A DNA stretch of 64,000 bases, taken from the NCBI GenBank assembly GCA_015063605.1, contig SVTV01000013.1, positions 1 through 64,000 of the forward strand, given 5' to 3'. Shown one piece after another: positions 1 through 8,252 of the stretch. How positions within the stretch are numbered: position 1 is the first letter of the stretch; the number at the start of each line of letters is the position of its first letter. The notes beneath the pieces are model-generated. The model had not been told where the DNA came from and did not search any database. It saw only the letters and a list, made by a program, of their open reading frames with translations. The stretch comes from Oscillospiraceae bacterium. Its GTDB lineage: Bacteria; Bacillota; Clostridia; Oscillospirales; SIG627. A program made the translations under genes and the position numbers.

Positions 1-9
1 TGTTTCCAT
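1..9 (-). other. possible start of a leftward gene cut by the window edge
   Basis: On the minus strand an ATG at 9-7 continues to the edge as M-E-T. A good Shine-Dalgarno sequence (AAAGGAG, about 10 nt upstream) precedes it, and the other ATG in the leader is followed at once by a stop. Only three codons are visible, so this is inferred purely from the start context. Confidence 0.25.
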
Positions 10-23
10 TATATCATATCTCC

Positions 24-86
24 TTTGTCAAGGTAGTATTGTAAACTTTTCGTTATCGAAAACTTTACAATCTCCACCTTGACAAA
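24..86. repeat. 63-bp imperfect palindrome upstream of the pilin gene
   Basis: The outer arms TTTGTCAAGGT (24-34) and ACCTTGACAAA (76-86) are exact inverted repeats. The inner arms GTAAACTTTTCG and CGAAAACTTTAC flank a TTAT centre with one mismatch. The arms contain TTGACA/TTGTCA. It lies between the possible leftward start at position 9 and the pilin promoter, so it could be an operator or a cruciform-forming site; there is no T tract on either side to suggest a terminator. Confidence 0.6.
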
Positions 87-157
87 TATCTACTTTCTTT
101 TTGTCACCCATCATTGACAATTATACATCGAAAAGTCGGATTATTTTTTTGTTTTTG

Positions 158-186
158 TTGACAAGCTAATCAAAAAATGTTATAAT
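158..186 (+). promoter_or_regulatory. sigma-A promoter of the pilin-like gene
   Basis: TTGACA (158-163) and TATAAT (181-186) are separated by exactly 17 bp. Transcription should start near 193, downstream of the longest ORF start at 187, which argues against that start. Confidence 0.85.
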
Positions 187-216
187 TTGTTTAAAACATT
201 AAAAAGGAGATATTTC

Positions 217-789
217 ATGAAAATAAGGAACCGCAAAAAAGGTTTTACACTTGTTGAGCTTATAGTTGTACTCGTTATAATCGCTATTCTTGCAGCTATT
301 ACAGTACCTACTATGTCAACATACATTGACAAAGCAAATGAAAAGAAGATCGTCACAGATGCAAGAAGCTTATTTGTGGCGGCACAGACTATATTCACAG
401 AAGCATACGCTGCAGCTCCCGAGGATTTTACTTCTTCCGGTTGTTTGGATACTGTCACTGTACTTGAGAGTGATGACCCTATTGGTTTTTCATCGATCAT
501 GATTGGTACTTATGACATTGAAGTATTCGATGAAAATAAGTTTGTTGAATCATGTACAGCTACATATTATTACACTTCAACACTCACAACATACGAAGCA
601 GAGATCATGAAGCTCGCACAGCTTTCTGTAAGTGAAAGCGAATTTGTTGCGGCTATTCAGTTTAATGTTAATACCTCGGAAATCGTTTCTATGTACTTTG
701 TGTCAGGCACAAACATTGCAGAGTATAAAAAAGAATCGAATACTTGGAATGTTTCCAAAGCAATGTCAAATATCATTACAGGCTTTTAA
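217..789 (+). CDS. type IV pilin-like protein (class III signal peptide)
   Basis: A 190-residue protein whose N-terminus has the prepilin pattern: a short basic leader ending KKG, then FTLVELIVVLVIIAI, the hydrophobic methylated helix with Glu5 of the mature protein. Cleavage is expected after the Gly by a prepilin peptidase, and a candidate is encoded at 5773. The remainder is a soluble domain with no recognised family. The start at 217 was chosen because AAAGGAG lies 6-7 nt upstream; the upstream start at 187 abuts the -10 box. It has its own promoter and terminator, so it is monocistronic. It is a pilin or pseudopilin by its N-terminus; whether it forms a pilus, a competence pseudopilus or a secretion pseudopilus is not visible. 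Confidence 0.88.
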   Translation: MKIRNRKKGFTLVELIVVLVIIAILAAITVPTMSTYIDKANEKKIVTDARSLFVAAQTIFTEAYAAAPEDFTSSGCLDTVTVLESDDPIGFSSIMIGTYDIEVFDENKFVESCTATYYYTSTLTTYEAEIMKLAQLSVSESEFVAAIQFNVNTSEIVSMYFVSGTNIAEYKKESNTWNVSKAMSNIITGF

Positions 790-808
790 TTGAACGCATA
801 TCTGTTTT

Positions 809-840
809 GAAGGCTGTCCGCATAAGACAGCCTTCGTTTA
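809..840 (+). terminator. rho-independent terminator after the pilin gene
   Basis: GAAGGCTGTC and GACAGCCTTC pair perfectly (10 bp) around a 7-nt loop and are followed by a short T-rich GTTTAT. Confidence 0.7.
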
Positions 841-874
841 TAAACAATTATTTTAAATTAACGGATCAGTTAAC

Positions 875-1954
875 ATGAAAAAAACTTCAAAGATCTCAAA
901 AATCATTTGGTGCATCGTTCGCAGAACGCTGCTTCTCGTATTAACGGCAGTCATTCTTTTCATAACCGGTATCGTTATGCTTATCAATCATATCTTTACA
1001 GGTCCCTTTCCCGAAGCACGAAAGGTTCTTGTCATGTCCCTTGAGGAAGCAAGCGCAACCAAATGGATCGCACCGTTATTTATCGGGGAGGAAGCAGTAT
1101 ACAATATAATACATCATCCGGAAAAAAACTTATTTATAGAAGAAAGCACAAATACCGAGCTTATCCATATAGACCTTTCGGGCAGTATAAGCGGTGTTTC
1201 CGACGAATGGAAAAATGCCGAAGACGGAATCAGAATAGATCACATAAGCGGAGACACCTATAAAGGATATGTTATGCTCATAAGAGACCCGTCTCGTGTC
1301 TACCTTGCAACATCCTCCGAGACTTTTTCGAAGGAGATTCCCGGCAAGCGCATAACCAAGGTGATAAAAGAAGAAAAAGCCTCAGCCGCTATCAATGCGG
1401 GAGCGTTCTTCGATAACGGAACATCCTCTCCTGAGGTTGGAAGCGTTCCCGAAGGACTTACTGTGTCAAAGGGTAAGATAGTATGGGAGGAAGGCGATGC
1501 TCCCGTCGGCAAACAGACAGCTTTTGTGGGCTTTACTTATGATAATAAGCTTATAGTAAGTCAAAATATTAAACCGGAGAACATTGAACAGATGAAAATC
1601 CGTGACGGATGCAGCTTCGGACCTATTCTTGTTGTCAACGGAGCAATAAACGAAGGTGCATATAACGGCAACTCGGGCTTCAACCCCAGGACTGCTATAG
1701 GTCAGCGAGCCGACGGAGCCGTTATATTCCTGTGCGTGGACGGTCGTCAGCCCAATTCTCTCGGAGCTACTTATAAGGATCTTATAGACATTATGGTGGA
1801 ATACGGTGCTGTAAACGCATGCAATCTCGACGGAGGCTCGTCTACCGTAATGCTTCAAAGAAACAAAACCACCGGAGAAGTGAAGATGATAAACAGTTAT
1901 TCGCTTCTTCAGGAAGAACCGCGAAAAATGCCAACGTTTTTCATGGTTAAATAA
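875..1954 (+). CDS. membrane-anchored phosphodiester glycosidase (NAGPA family)
   Basis: A 359-residue protein with one N-terminal membrane helix (about residues 15-38) and an extracellular NAGPA/DUF2233-type domain. Family features visible are AAINAGAFFDNG, FGPILVVNG, NPRTAIGQ, VDGRQP and the C-terminal NLDGGSSTVM block. The family includes the human enzyme uncovering mannose-6-phosphate (removing GlcNAc from a phosphodiester); bacterial members are thought to act on cell-wall or exopolysaccharide phosphodiesters. The neighbours, a second membrane-anchored protein 24 nt downstream and a PAP2 phosphatase, support an envelope role. The Shine-Dalgarno is weak. The substrate is not known. Confidence 0.85.
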   Translation: MKKTSKISKIIWCIVRRTLLLVLTAVILFITGIVMLINHIFTGPFPEARKVLVMSLEEASATKWIAPLFIGEEAVYNIIHHPEKNLFIEESTNTELIHIDLSGSISGVSDEWKNAEDGIRIDHISGDTYKGYVMLIRDPSRVYLATSSETFSKEIPGKRITKVIKEEKASAAINAGAFFDNGTSSPEVGSVPEGLTVSKGKIVWEEGDAPVGKQTAFVGFTYDNKLIVSQNIKPENIEQMKIRDGCSFGPILVVNGAINEGAYNGNSGFNPRTAIGQRADGAVIFLCVDGRQPNSLGATYKDLIDIMVEYGAVNACNLDGGSSTVMLQRNKTTGEVKMINSYSLLQEEPRKMPTFFMVK

Positions 1955-1978
1955 TTACGTCATTAACAAGGAACTTAA

Positions 1979-3343
1979 ATGTTAACTAAACATAAGAGCA
2001 AAAAACTACGCAGACCGAAAATACATACCATTGTGTTTTATGCTCTGTACATTGTATTAATAGTTGTGTTTTTCAAGGGTGTCAATGCACTCATAACTGA
2101 GCTTGATAAATTTCTTATTAAATACGAAGCCTCTCAGCCCGATGTAAAAACAAATGAGATATTCGATAAGCTCTTTTCCGATCCGGATTGGGAAGAAATA
2201 TACGAAATGGCAGGCATTACCGATACTGTGTATGACGGGAAATCATCATTTGCGGTCTATATGAAAGAAATGATCGGAAATACGCCCTTGAAATACGTTG
2301 AGACTTCTGCGGGTCTTTCGGGTGGGAAGAAATTTTTTGTCCGTGCGGATGATATGACAGTTGCTTCTTTTTCCTTGATCGACTCCACCGACGGAAAAGA
2401 AACGATACCGAAATGGGAGCTTTCATCAGTTGAAACCTGGACTACTTATGAAAAGGATATAACCGTATATTCTTACCCTGACTTCACGGTATATGTTAAC
2501 GGGATACCTTTGAATGATTCCCATGTAATCATGTCAACTCAAACACGTGCAGAGGACTATCTTCCCGACGGTATACATGGACAAAGGTCATGCTGTTATT
2601 ACCTCGACGGACTTATGATCCACCCGCAGATCGTAATTAAAGATCAAAAAGGGGTTCCTGTGGAACTTACATATAACGAAAGCACAAATTCATATTCTCA
2701 TACACTTGAAAAGAATTATCTTACTTCCGATCAAAGAAAAGCTTTTGAGGATTCTTCCGAGATATACGGAAGGTACATGATAAAAAATATTAAAAAAAGT
2801 GAACTCGGTAATTACTTCGTCGATGAAAGCTATAATGATATAACAAAAGCAAATGTTGATTGGATGCAGTCATTTACCAAATACGAATTCGGAAATACGC
2901 TTATCACTGAATATTACGGCTACACACCATCATATTGTTCGGCACGTATCGACCGCTCTCTGTTCGTCACAAGAAAAAACGGAACCGTAAAGGAGTATAA
3001 AATATCTTCCACGTTTTTCCTTGAAAAAAGATCGGATGGGTGGAAGGTAGTTAAAATGACAAACGAGAACATGAGCGAGATCATAACAGAAGTTCGCATT
3101 ACGTTTTATTCCGATGATGAAATAGTTCAAAATGAGACGATAAATGCAAACGTTCATGAGCTATATTTTCCGATCATCGACTCAACTGAAGGAAAGACTT
3201 TTTCCGGTTGGTTTACAAAAAGCTTAAACGACAAAGGAGAGACGGTAATGACTCTCACCTTCAAGCCCGATGAAAACGGAAAAGTTACTTTACCGGATGA
3301 TTACACATTGAAACCCATGAAGCTTTACGCCGTATTTGAATGA
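1979..3343 (+). CDS. membrane-anchored extracellular protein with C-terminal InlB-type repeat
   Basis: A 454-residue protein with a basic N-terminus, one membrane helix (about residues 15-38) and a large predicted extracellular part. The last 75 residues (VRITFYSDDE to the end, with GKTFSGWF and KLYAVFE) match the pattern of a Listeria/InlB B-repeat, a small beta domain common in Firmicute surface proteins. The central 300 residues are unrecognised. AAGGAA lies 4 nt before the ATG. It sits 24 nt after the phosphodiester glycosidase gene and just before the PAP2 gene, so co-transcription is likely. The function is unknown; display on the cell surface is inferred. Confidence 0.8.
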   Translation: MLTKHKSKKLRRPKIHTIVFYALYIVLIVVFFKGVNALITELDKFLIKYEASQPDVKTNEIFDKLFSDPDWEEIYEMAGITDTVYDGKSSFAVYMKEMIGNTPLKYVETSAGLSGGKKFFVRADDMTVASFSLIDSTDGKETIPKWELSSVETWTTYEKDITVYSYPDFTVYVNGIPLNDSHVIMSTQTRAEDYLPDGIHGQRSCCYYLDGLMIHPQIVIKDQKGVPVELTYNESTNSYSHTLEKNYLTSDQRKAFEDSSEIYGRYMIKNIKKSELGNYFVDESYNDITKANVDWMQSFTKYEFGNTLITEYYGYTPSYCSARIDRSLFVTRKNGTVKEYKISSTFFLEKRSDGWKVVKMTNENMSEIITEVRITFYSDDEIVQNETINANVHELYFPIIDSTEGKTFSGWFTKSLNDKGETVMTLTFKPDENGKVTLPDDYTLKPMKLYAVFE

Positions 3344-3380
3344 TAATTCATGTTACTTGACACGAAAGGATATGATGCAC

Positions 3381-3980
3381 ATGAACAACATACTGAATAT
3401 TATAGCAGAAAAGTTCGATCTTCCCATTCTTGATTGGATCGCCGCGAACATATGGTGTCCTTTCCTTGATATTATTATGCCGTATATCACGCTTCTCGGA
3501 GATGCGGGTATATTCTGGATAGCCTGCGCTCTGATAATGATGCTTATTCCAAAATATCGTAAAGCAGGCTTCAAAATGGGACTTGCTCTGATATTGGGTC
3601 TTCTGTTATGCAATGTAACTTTGAAGCCGCTGGTAGCGAGAATACGCCCGTATGATTATCAATTGGAGCATTTCGGTAAGGAAATTTCTTTGCTGATATC
3701 CGCACAGCATGATTTCTCTTTTCCGTCCGGACACACTATAGCATCATTCGAAGCTGCAACGGCTCTTTATATTTGCCATAAGAAGGAAGGGATAGCCGCT
3801 CTAATCCTTGCCGCCGTAATAGCTTTTTCAAGGATTTATTTGTATGTTCATTATCCTACCGATGTTATAGCTTCTGTTGTTTTCGGTATTGCTTTAGCTT
3901 ATGTGTCTCACAAAATAATAGACATGTTATATTTAAAACTCCAAAAATCCAATACTCTATCGGATAACTTAGATCAATAA
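3381..3980 (+). CDS. PAP2-family membrane phosphatase
   Basis: About 199 residues with five or six membrane helices and the three PAP2 phosphatase motifs: KPLVARIRP (KxxxxxxRP), FPSGHTIASF (PSGH) and SRIYLYVHYPTD (SRxxxxxHxxxD). All catalytic Arg, His and Asp residues are present. Such enzymes dephosphorylate lipid (pyro)phosphates, commonly undecaprenyl pyrophosphate or phosphatidylglycerophosphate, at the outer membrane face. The longest ORF begins at 3336 and overlaps the previous stop. GAAAGGA at 3364-3370 favours ATG 3381 or 3375 instead. It is the third gene of the envelope group. Confidence 0.88.
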   Translation: MNNILNIIAEKFDLPILDWIAANIWCPFLDIIMPYITLLGDAGIFWIACALIMMLIPKYRKAGFKMGLALILGLLLCNVTLKPLVARIRPYDYQLEHFGKEISLLISAQHDFSFPSGHTIASFEAATALYICHKKEGIAALILAAVIAFSRIYLYVHYPTDVIASVVFGIALAYVSHKIIDMLYLKLQKSNTLSDNLDQ

Positions 3981-3993
3981 ATGATACATGCTC

Positions 3994-4022
3994 TTGACTA
4001 ACAGAGAAAAATACGGTATAAT
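3994..4022 (+). promoter_or_regulatory. sigma-A promoter of folD
   Basis: TTGACT and TATAAT with a 17-bp spacer, 42 nt upstream of the folD start. Confidence 0.8.
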
Positions 4023-4064
4023 AAGTACGTCAAACAATTACTACAAACCAAAGGAATATAAACC

Positions 4065-4910
4065 ATGGAAAACCAAATAATACTTGACGGTAAAAAGCTT
4101 GCCGCCGAAATCGAAGCAGATCTTATAGAAAGAGTAAAGAAGATAAAAGAGAAGAGCGGAATAACTCCCAGCCTCGCAACTATCCTTGTCGGCGATAACC
4201 CCGCTTCCGTAACATATGTAAGAATGAAGGGCAATGCCTGCCGCAGAGTAGGTATCGAACCTCTGAAGGTGGAAATGCCCGAGGATACAACAACAGAACA
4301 GCTGCTTGCAAAAATAGATGAACTTAACCGTGATGATACAGTCTGCGGTATACTTCTTCAGCATCCCGTACCCAAGCAGATAGATGAGCAGAAATGCTTC
4401 AATTCCATATCTATGGAAAAGGACGTTGACGGTGTTAATGTAGCAAGCTTCGGTGCCTTCACAATGGGACTCGATGCGTATAAATCCGCAACACCTTTTT
4501 CGATACTCTCCATCCTCAAGAGATATGAAATCCCCCTCGAAGGAAAGAATGTAGTAGTAGTCGGACGAAGCGCTATCCTCGGAAAGCCCGTTGCAATGCT
4601 TCTTCTCAACGAAAATGCAACAGTAACTATTTGCCACTCAAAGACAGTAGATCTTCCTTATTATACAAGACAGGCTGATATAGTTGTTGCCGCTGTCGGT
4701 AAGCCCAAGTTTATTCAGGCAGATTGGGTAAAGGAAGGCGTTGTTCTCGTTGATGCAGGCTACAATAAAGGTAATATCGGCGATATTGATCTTGAAAATG
4801 CCGCTCCCAAATCTTCCGCCTACACACCCGTTCCCGGCGGTGTAGGCCCCGTAACCATCGCAAAGCTTATGGAACAGTCTGTAATAGCGGCAGAAAAGAA
4901 ATTTCTTTAA
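4065..4910 (+). CDS. folD: FolD, methylenetetrahydrofolate dehydrogenase/cyclohydrolase
   Basis: A 281-residue cytosolic enzyme of normal family length, interconverting 5,10-methylene-, methenyl- and 10-formyl-tetrahydrofolate with NADP. Visible motifs are Tyr51/Lys55 in TYVRMKGNAC (cyclohydrolase lysine), LLQHPVP, the KDVDGVN block with Asp122, the Rossmann segment VVVGRSAILGKPVAML, and the C-terminal PVPGGVGPVTIAKLMEQ. It has its own consensus promoter, a good AAGGAA ribosome site, and a hairpin downstream before sfsA, so it is probably a single-gene unit. Confidence 0.97.
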   Translation: MENQIILDGKKLAAEIEADLIERVKKIKEKSGITPSLATILVGDNPASVTYVRMKGNACRRVGIEPLKVEMPEDTTTEQLLAKIDELNRDDTVCGILLQHPVPKQIDEQKCFNSISMEKDVDGVNVASFGAFTMGLDAYKSATPFSILSILKRYEIPLEGKNVVVVGRSAILGKPVAMLLLNENATVTICHSKTVDLPYYTRQADIVVAAVGKPKFIQADWVKEGVVLVDAGYNKGNIGDIDLENAAPKSSAYTPVPGGVGPVTIAKLMEQSVIAAEKKFL

Positions 4911-4985
4911 AAATTAAGTTTATATTTGAATATCACGAGGTTTGTTTCAAGGCTTACACCAAAAGAATTGAAGCAAACCTCAAAT

Positions 4986-5020
4986 GATCCGACTCGCTTA
5001 AAGTTAAGTCGGATCTTCTT
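4986..5020 (+). terminator. terminator between folD and sfsA
   Basis: GATCCGACT (4986-4994) pairs with AGTCGGATC (5007-5015) around a 12-nt loop, then TTCTT. It lies inside the 5' extension of the sfsA ORF and so argues for the shorter sfsA start. Confidence 0.65.
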
Positions 5021-5045
5021 AAATATAGGAAAGCTCATAGATTTT

Positions 5046-5771
5046 ATGTATAAAAACGTTATTTCGGCTGTATTTACAGAAAGAATCAACAGATTTATAG
5101 GCAGTGTAAAAGTTGATGGCATAGTTGAAACTGTCCACATAAAGAATACAGGAAGATGTAAAGAGCTTCTTTTGCCCGATTCAACTGTTTATCTGTCAAA
5201 GTCTGATAATCCCAAAAGAAAAACAAAATACGATCTTATTGCAGTTGAAAAGAAACTGACAAATGGTAAAGTACTGCTCATAAACATGGATTCTCAAGCT
5301 CCGAATGTTGCTGTCGGTAAATGGCTTAATGAGGGAAACCTTTTCGGTAAAGATACAAAGATACGTGCCGAAGTACAAAAAGGGAATTCGAGATTTGATT
5401 TTTATGCTGAAAATGGCTGCCGCAGAGCGTTTATAGAGGTGAAAGGTGTTACACTGGAAAATGACGGCATTGCCATGTTTCCCGATGCTCCCACAGAGAG
5501 AGGAGTCAAGCATATCAAAGAGCTTGCAGAATGTGTAAAAGAAGGGTATGAAGCTTATATTATTTTTGTTATTCAGATGAAGGGAATTTCACTGTTTATG
5601 CCAAATACAAATATGCATAAGGAATTTGCCGAAGCATTAGAAACGGCAAATGAATGCGGCGTAAAGATTCTTGCATTTGATTGCATTATTACTCCCGATA
5701 CTATGGCAATTGATAAGCCTATTCCTGTTTCCATTGCCGCCATTACAGAGATCAGCAGCACTAAACTATAA
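5046..5771 (+). CDS. sfsA: SfsA family protein
   Basis: The product is 241 residues from this start, near the usual family length of about 230-240. It begins MYKNVISAVFTERINRF like other SfsA proteins. Conserved blocks are NTGRCKELLLP, the nuclease-like RFDFYAENG...FIEVKGVTL (Asp, Glu, Lys pattern) and FPDAPTERGVKHIKEL. SfsA was first linked to maltose metabolism in E. coli; the fold is nuclease- and OB-like, and the cellular role is not settled. The 40-residue extension to 4926 is rejected because a terminator hairpin lies in it. AGGAAAG is 11 nt upstream. The prepilin peptidase gene follows after 1 nt. Confidence 0.9.
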   Translation: MYKNVISAVFTERINRFIGSVKVDGIVETVHIKNTGRCKELLLPDSTVYLSKSDNPKRKTKYDLIAVEKKLTNGKVLLINMDSQAPNVAVGKWLNEGNLFGKDTKIRAEVQKGNSRFDFYAENGCRRAFIEVKGVTLENDGIAMFPDAPTERGVKHIKELAECVKEGYEAYIIFVIQMKGISLFMPNTNMHKEFAEALETANECGVKILAFDCIITPDTMAIDKPIPVSIAAITEISSTKL

Positions 5772-5772
5772 T

Positions 5773-6573
5773 ATGATTATTATGTATCTACTTTTTCTGT
5801 ACTTAATCGGCGCATCTATATGGTCGTTCGTATATACAGCTTCAATCAGATATACTCAAGGAAAGAATTTTATAAGCGGTAGAAGTCAATGTCCTAATTG
5901 CGGCAATACATTAAAGCCTTTTCATCTTATACCCGTGATCGGATATCTTATCCTCAAAGGAAAATGTGCCTTTTGTAAAAGCAGAATATCTCTGAAATAT
6001 TTTGCTGCTGAGACCTTCGGCGGTATAATAATTATCGTTTCTGTTTTAAAAGTATTCAAGGACGCTTCCGATGTCATCGATCCGTTAAAAATACTTACAG
6101 CAATATCTTTTTTCCTCCTTCTGACCGTATTGCTTGCGATATCTGTCATTGACGGTATAACAATGGAGATTCCCGACACTTGCATATTCTTGACGCTGAT
6201 CCTTTCCTTACTTTCCTCCAATGTTTATGACCTGACCTTAACAGAGCGGATAGCAGGATTCTTTACTTCATCGTCAGTATATTTAGTCATTTCTTTACTG
6301 GTAAAGGACGCTTTCGGCTTCGGTGATGTAAAGCTGAGTGCAGTACTTGGAATACTTTTCGGCTGGAAGCTCAGCCTCGTTTCGCTTTTCTTTTCAATTT
6401 TATCAGGCGGCGCATACGGTATATTTTTAATTGTATCATCCAAAAAACGAACAAACGAACACTTTGCATTTGCACCTTTTATATCTATATCCGTAATAAT
6501 AACTTTATTCATAGGAGAACCTATCGTTTCTTGGTACGAAAGCATGATCTTAAATCTGCTGTCCTTTATATAA
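5773..6573 (+). CDS. prepilin peptidase (A24, leader peptidase/N-methyltransferase)
   Basis: A 266-residue multi-spanning membrane protein. The zinc-type cysteine tetrad is present as CPNCGNTL and CAFCKSRIS in the cytosolic loop characteristic of bifunctional enzymes. Both catalytic aspartate motifs are visible: VIDGITMEIPD and GFGDVKLS. It would cleave the GF bond of the pilin-like protein at 217 and methylate the new N-terminal Phe. It starts 1 nt after sfsA with no clear Shine-Dalgarno, so translation may be coupled; ATG 5782 is an alternative. The PilC/GspF-like gene follows after 33 nt. Confidence 0.92.
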   Translation: MIIMYLLFLYLIGASIWSFVYTASIRYTQGKNFISGRSQCPNCGNTLKPFHLIPVIGYLILKGKCAFCKSRISLKYFAAETFGGIIIIVSVLKVFKDASDVIDPLKILTAISFFLLLTVLLAISVIDGITMEIPDTCIFLTLILSLLSSNVYDLTLTERIAGFFTSSSVYLVISLLVKDAFGFGDVKLSAVLGILFGWKLSLVSLFFSILSGGAYGIFLIVSSKKRTNEHFAFAPFISISVIITLFIGEPIVSWYESMILNLLSFI

Positions 6574-6606
6574 GAAACACACATCTTAGAAAGGAGATGC
6601 TTAAAA

Positions 6607-7695
6607 ATGATACAAATAAATAAATCCGGAGCTTTTAAGGAGAAACCGTTATCCGATGAAACACTTGCCGATTTCTCGCTTCAACTGTCATCACTTTTGA
6701 AAGCAGGAATCCCATTGCTTAAAGCATTTGAGATAATTATCAAAAACGACCACAGCAATAAACCTATTTTGAAATATTATAACAGTGTTGCCGATAAGAT
6801 ACGTTCGGGAGTTTCTTTCTCAGATGCTTTACGTTCATTAAACGGAAAATTTCCGGATACTATGATCTGTCTTGTTTCTTCTGCTGAGCATAGCGGAAAT
6901 TTATCACGTGCTATGGCTAAATCATATGACTATTTCAATAAGCAACACGCAATTAAAAGAAAGATATCAAGTGTGTCGGCGTATCCTAAGCTTATTATCT
7001 GTATTTTGTTATTTGTTATCCTTGTGTTATCTGTTGCTGTAATACCCCAATTTGCCGATGTGTTTTCCGACTACGAAGATATTCCCGTCACAACAGAATT
7101 TTTATTCTCAATAAGTTCATTTATACGGAACAATTTATTGTTCATACTCTTTGGTATATTCCTCGTATTTTGTCTTATAAGTATAATACTAAAAAACAAA
7201 CAGGTAATTCTAATTGCAGATAAGTTAAAGGTAATGTTACCGTATATCGGATCTTTGAACCAAACTATATATACCGCAAGATTTACAGATACTTTTTCTT
7301 CGCTTCATTCATGCGGTGTAAGTATTATAAGCTCTTTGGAAGCCGCAAGCCGTACAATAGGGAATGAATATCTTGAATCTCAATTCGACAAAGTCATAGA
7401 TAGAATCTCTTTCGGAGCATCGCTTTCCGATTCTCTTATTCTTGTAGACGGTTTCGACGGAAAACTTTGCGATATGTTAAAGATAGGTGAAGAATCTGGA
7501 GAGATCGAAGAGATGCTTGGCTTTGTATCAGAAAAGCTTAATCTCGATGCCGATACCGCAATAACGAAATTACTGAAGCTTATTGAACCTGCTGTTATAC
7601 TTCTAATCTCATTTGTTATTCTGTTCGTAATGCTGTCTGTGATGATCCCTCTGCTTGATTCTTATGCTCTTCTGGAAAGCAGTATAGGTTTATAA
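6607..7695 (+). CDS. type II secretion/type IV pilus platform protein (PilC/GspF)
   Basis: A 362-residue inner-membrane protein with two T2SF domains (roughly residues 20-140 and 220-345) and three membrane helices near 120-140, 175-195 and 325-350. This is the standard PilC/GspF layout, though somewhat shorter than the 400-residue norm. Typical phrases are LLKAGIPLLKAFEII and LLKLIEPAVILLISF. It would anchor a pilus assembly ATPase, but no PilB/GspE gene is in this window. A strong AAAGGAG precedes the start. It follows prepilin peptidase in the same transcript direction and ends at a bidirectional terminator. Confidence 0.9.
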   Translation: MIQINKSGAFKEKPLSDETLADFSLQLSSLLKAGIPLLKAFEIIIKNDHSNKPILKYYNSVADKIRSGVSFSDALRSLNGKFPDTMICLVSSAEHSGNLSRAMAKSYDYFNKQHAIKRKISSVSAYPKLIICILLFVILVLSVAVIPQFADVFSDYEDIPVTTEFLFSISSFIRNNLLFILFGIFLVFCLISIILKNKQVILIADKLKVMLPYIGSLNQTIYTARFTDTFSSLHSCGVSIISSLEAASRTIGNEYLESQFDKVIDRISFGASLSDSLILVDGFDGKLCDMLKIGEESGEIEEMLGFVSEKLNLDADTAITKLLKLIEPAVILLISFVILFVMLSVMIPLLDSYALLESSIGL

Positions 7696-7705
7696 TAGAA
7701 CAAAA

Positions 7706-7757
7706 GGCTTATTACAAGTTTCGGTTTATGACCCAAACTTACAATAAGCCCTTCTTA
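7706..7757. terminator. bidirectional terminator between convergent genes
   Basis: GGCTTATT/AATAAGCC and AAGTTT/AAACTT form one long interrupted stem, with T-rich sequence on the plus side (CTTCTTATTTT) and A-rich sequence on the other side. Confidence 0.75.
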
Positions 7758-7764
7758 TTTTAAT

Positions 7765-8094
7765 TTACTGTTGGGGAACTACCGCAAAAAATACAAGGTC
7801 TTTGTTTCCCGTATTGACGAGAGAATGAGATGTACCTTTCTTGCAGTAATGACATTCGCCTTCCTTGATAAGAGTCTCACCGTCTTCATAAACCACCTTA
7901 CCGCTTCCCGATAAAATATACAGAATTTCGGATGAAGTCTCGTGTTTATGGAAACCGATAGAAGCACCCGGAATGAGAGTGGCTTTCATAATACGGTTCA
8001 TTTCATCGAGAAACATTGCGGCTGAAAGCTCCTTTTCGCCGCCGTAGAAATTCGGCATTACGGTTTTTTCAATATTTTCAAATTTAATAATCAT
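7765..8094 (-). CDS. small cupin-domain protein
   Basis: A 109-residue single-domain cupin. Metal-binding residues are visible in GFHKHETSSEILYILSG (motif 1, His-x-His...Glu) and in HSLVNTGNKDL (motif 2 His). Small cupins of this size bind a metal and act as isomerases, dioxygenases or ligand sensors; nothing here identifies the ligand. The start ATG at 8094 is 9 nt after AAAGGA; a GTG one codon upstream is less likely. It is monocistronic with its own promoter. Confidence 0.85.
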   Translation of the reverse strand: MIIKFENIEKTVMPNFYGGEKELSAAMFLDEMNRIMKATLIPGASIGFHKHETSSEILYILSGSGKVVYEDGETLIKEGECHYCKKGTSHSLVNTGNKDLVFFAVVPQQ

Positions 8095-8138
8095 CACAAA
8101 AGATCCTTTCCGATACTATTTTCTGTTTCAACAGTCTT

Positions 8139-8167
8139 ATTATACTCCGTTTCACAATATTTTGCAA
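8139..8167 (-). promoter_or_regulatory. promoter of the cupin gene
   Basis: On the minus strand TTGCAA (8162-8167) and TATAAT (8139-8144) are spaced by 17 bp. Confidence 0.7.
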
Positions 8168-8252
8168 GTGCCGAAATGATTTTGTGTCATTTTTATCCGA
8201 TTTGCATATGATATAACGTGTGTAAACACAAATAAAAAACGGAGGAAAATGC

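Noticed and set aside
187-216. Upstream start of the pilin-like ORF
   Set aside because: It abuts the -10 box, so it would lie at or before the transcription start; AAAGGAG supports ATG 217.
4041-4637. 198-residue minus-strand ORF inside folD
   Set aside because: Shadow of a fully conserved gene.
4926-5045. 40-residue N-terminal extension of SfsA
   Set aside because: A terminator-like hairpin lies within it, and known SfsA proteins begin at the MYKNVIS position.
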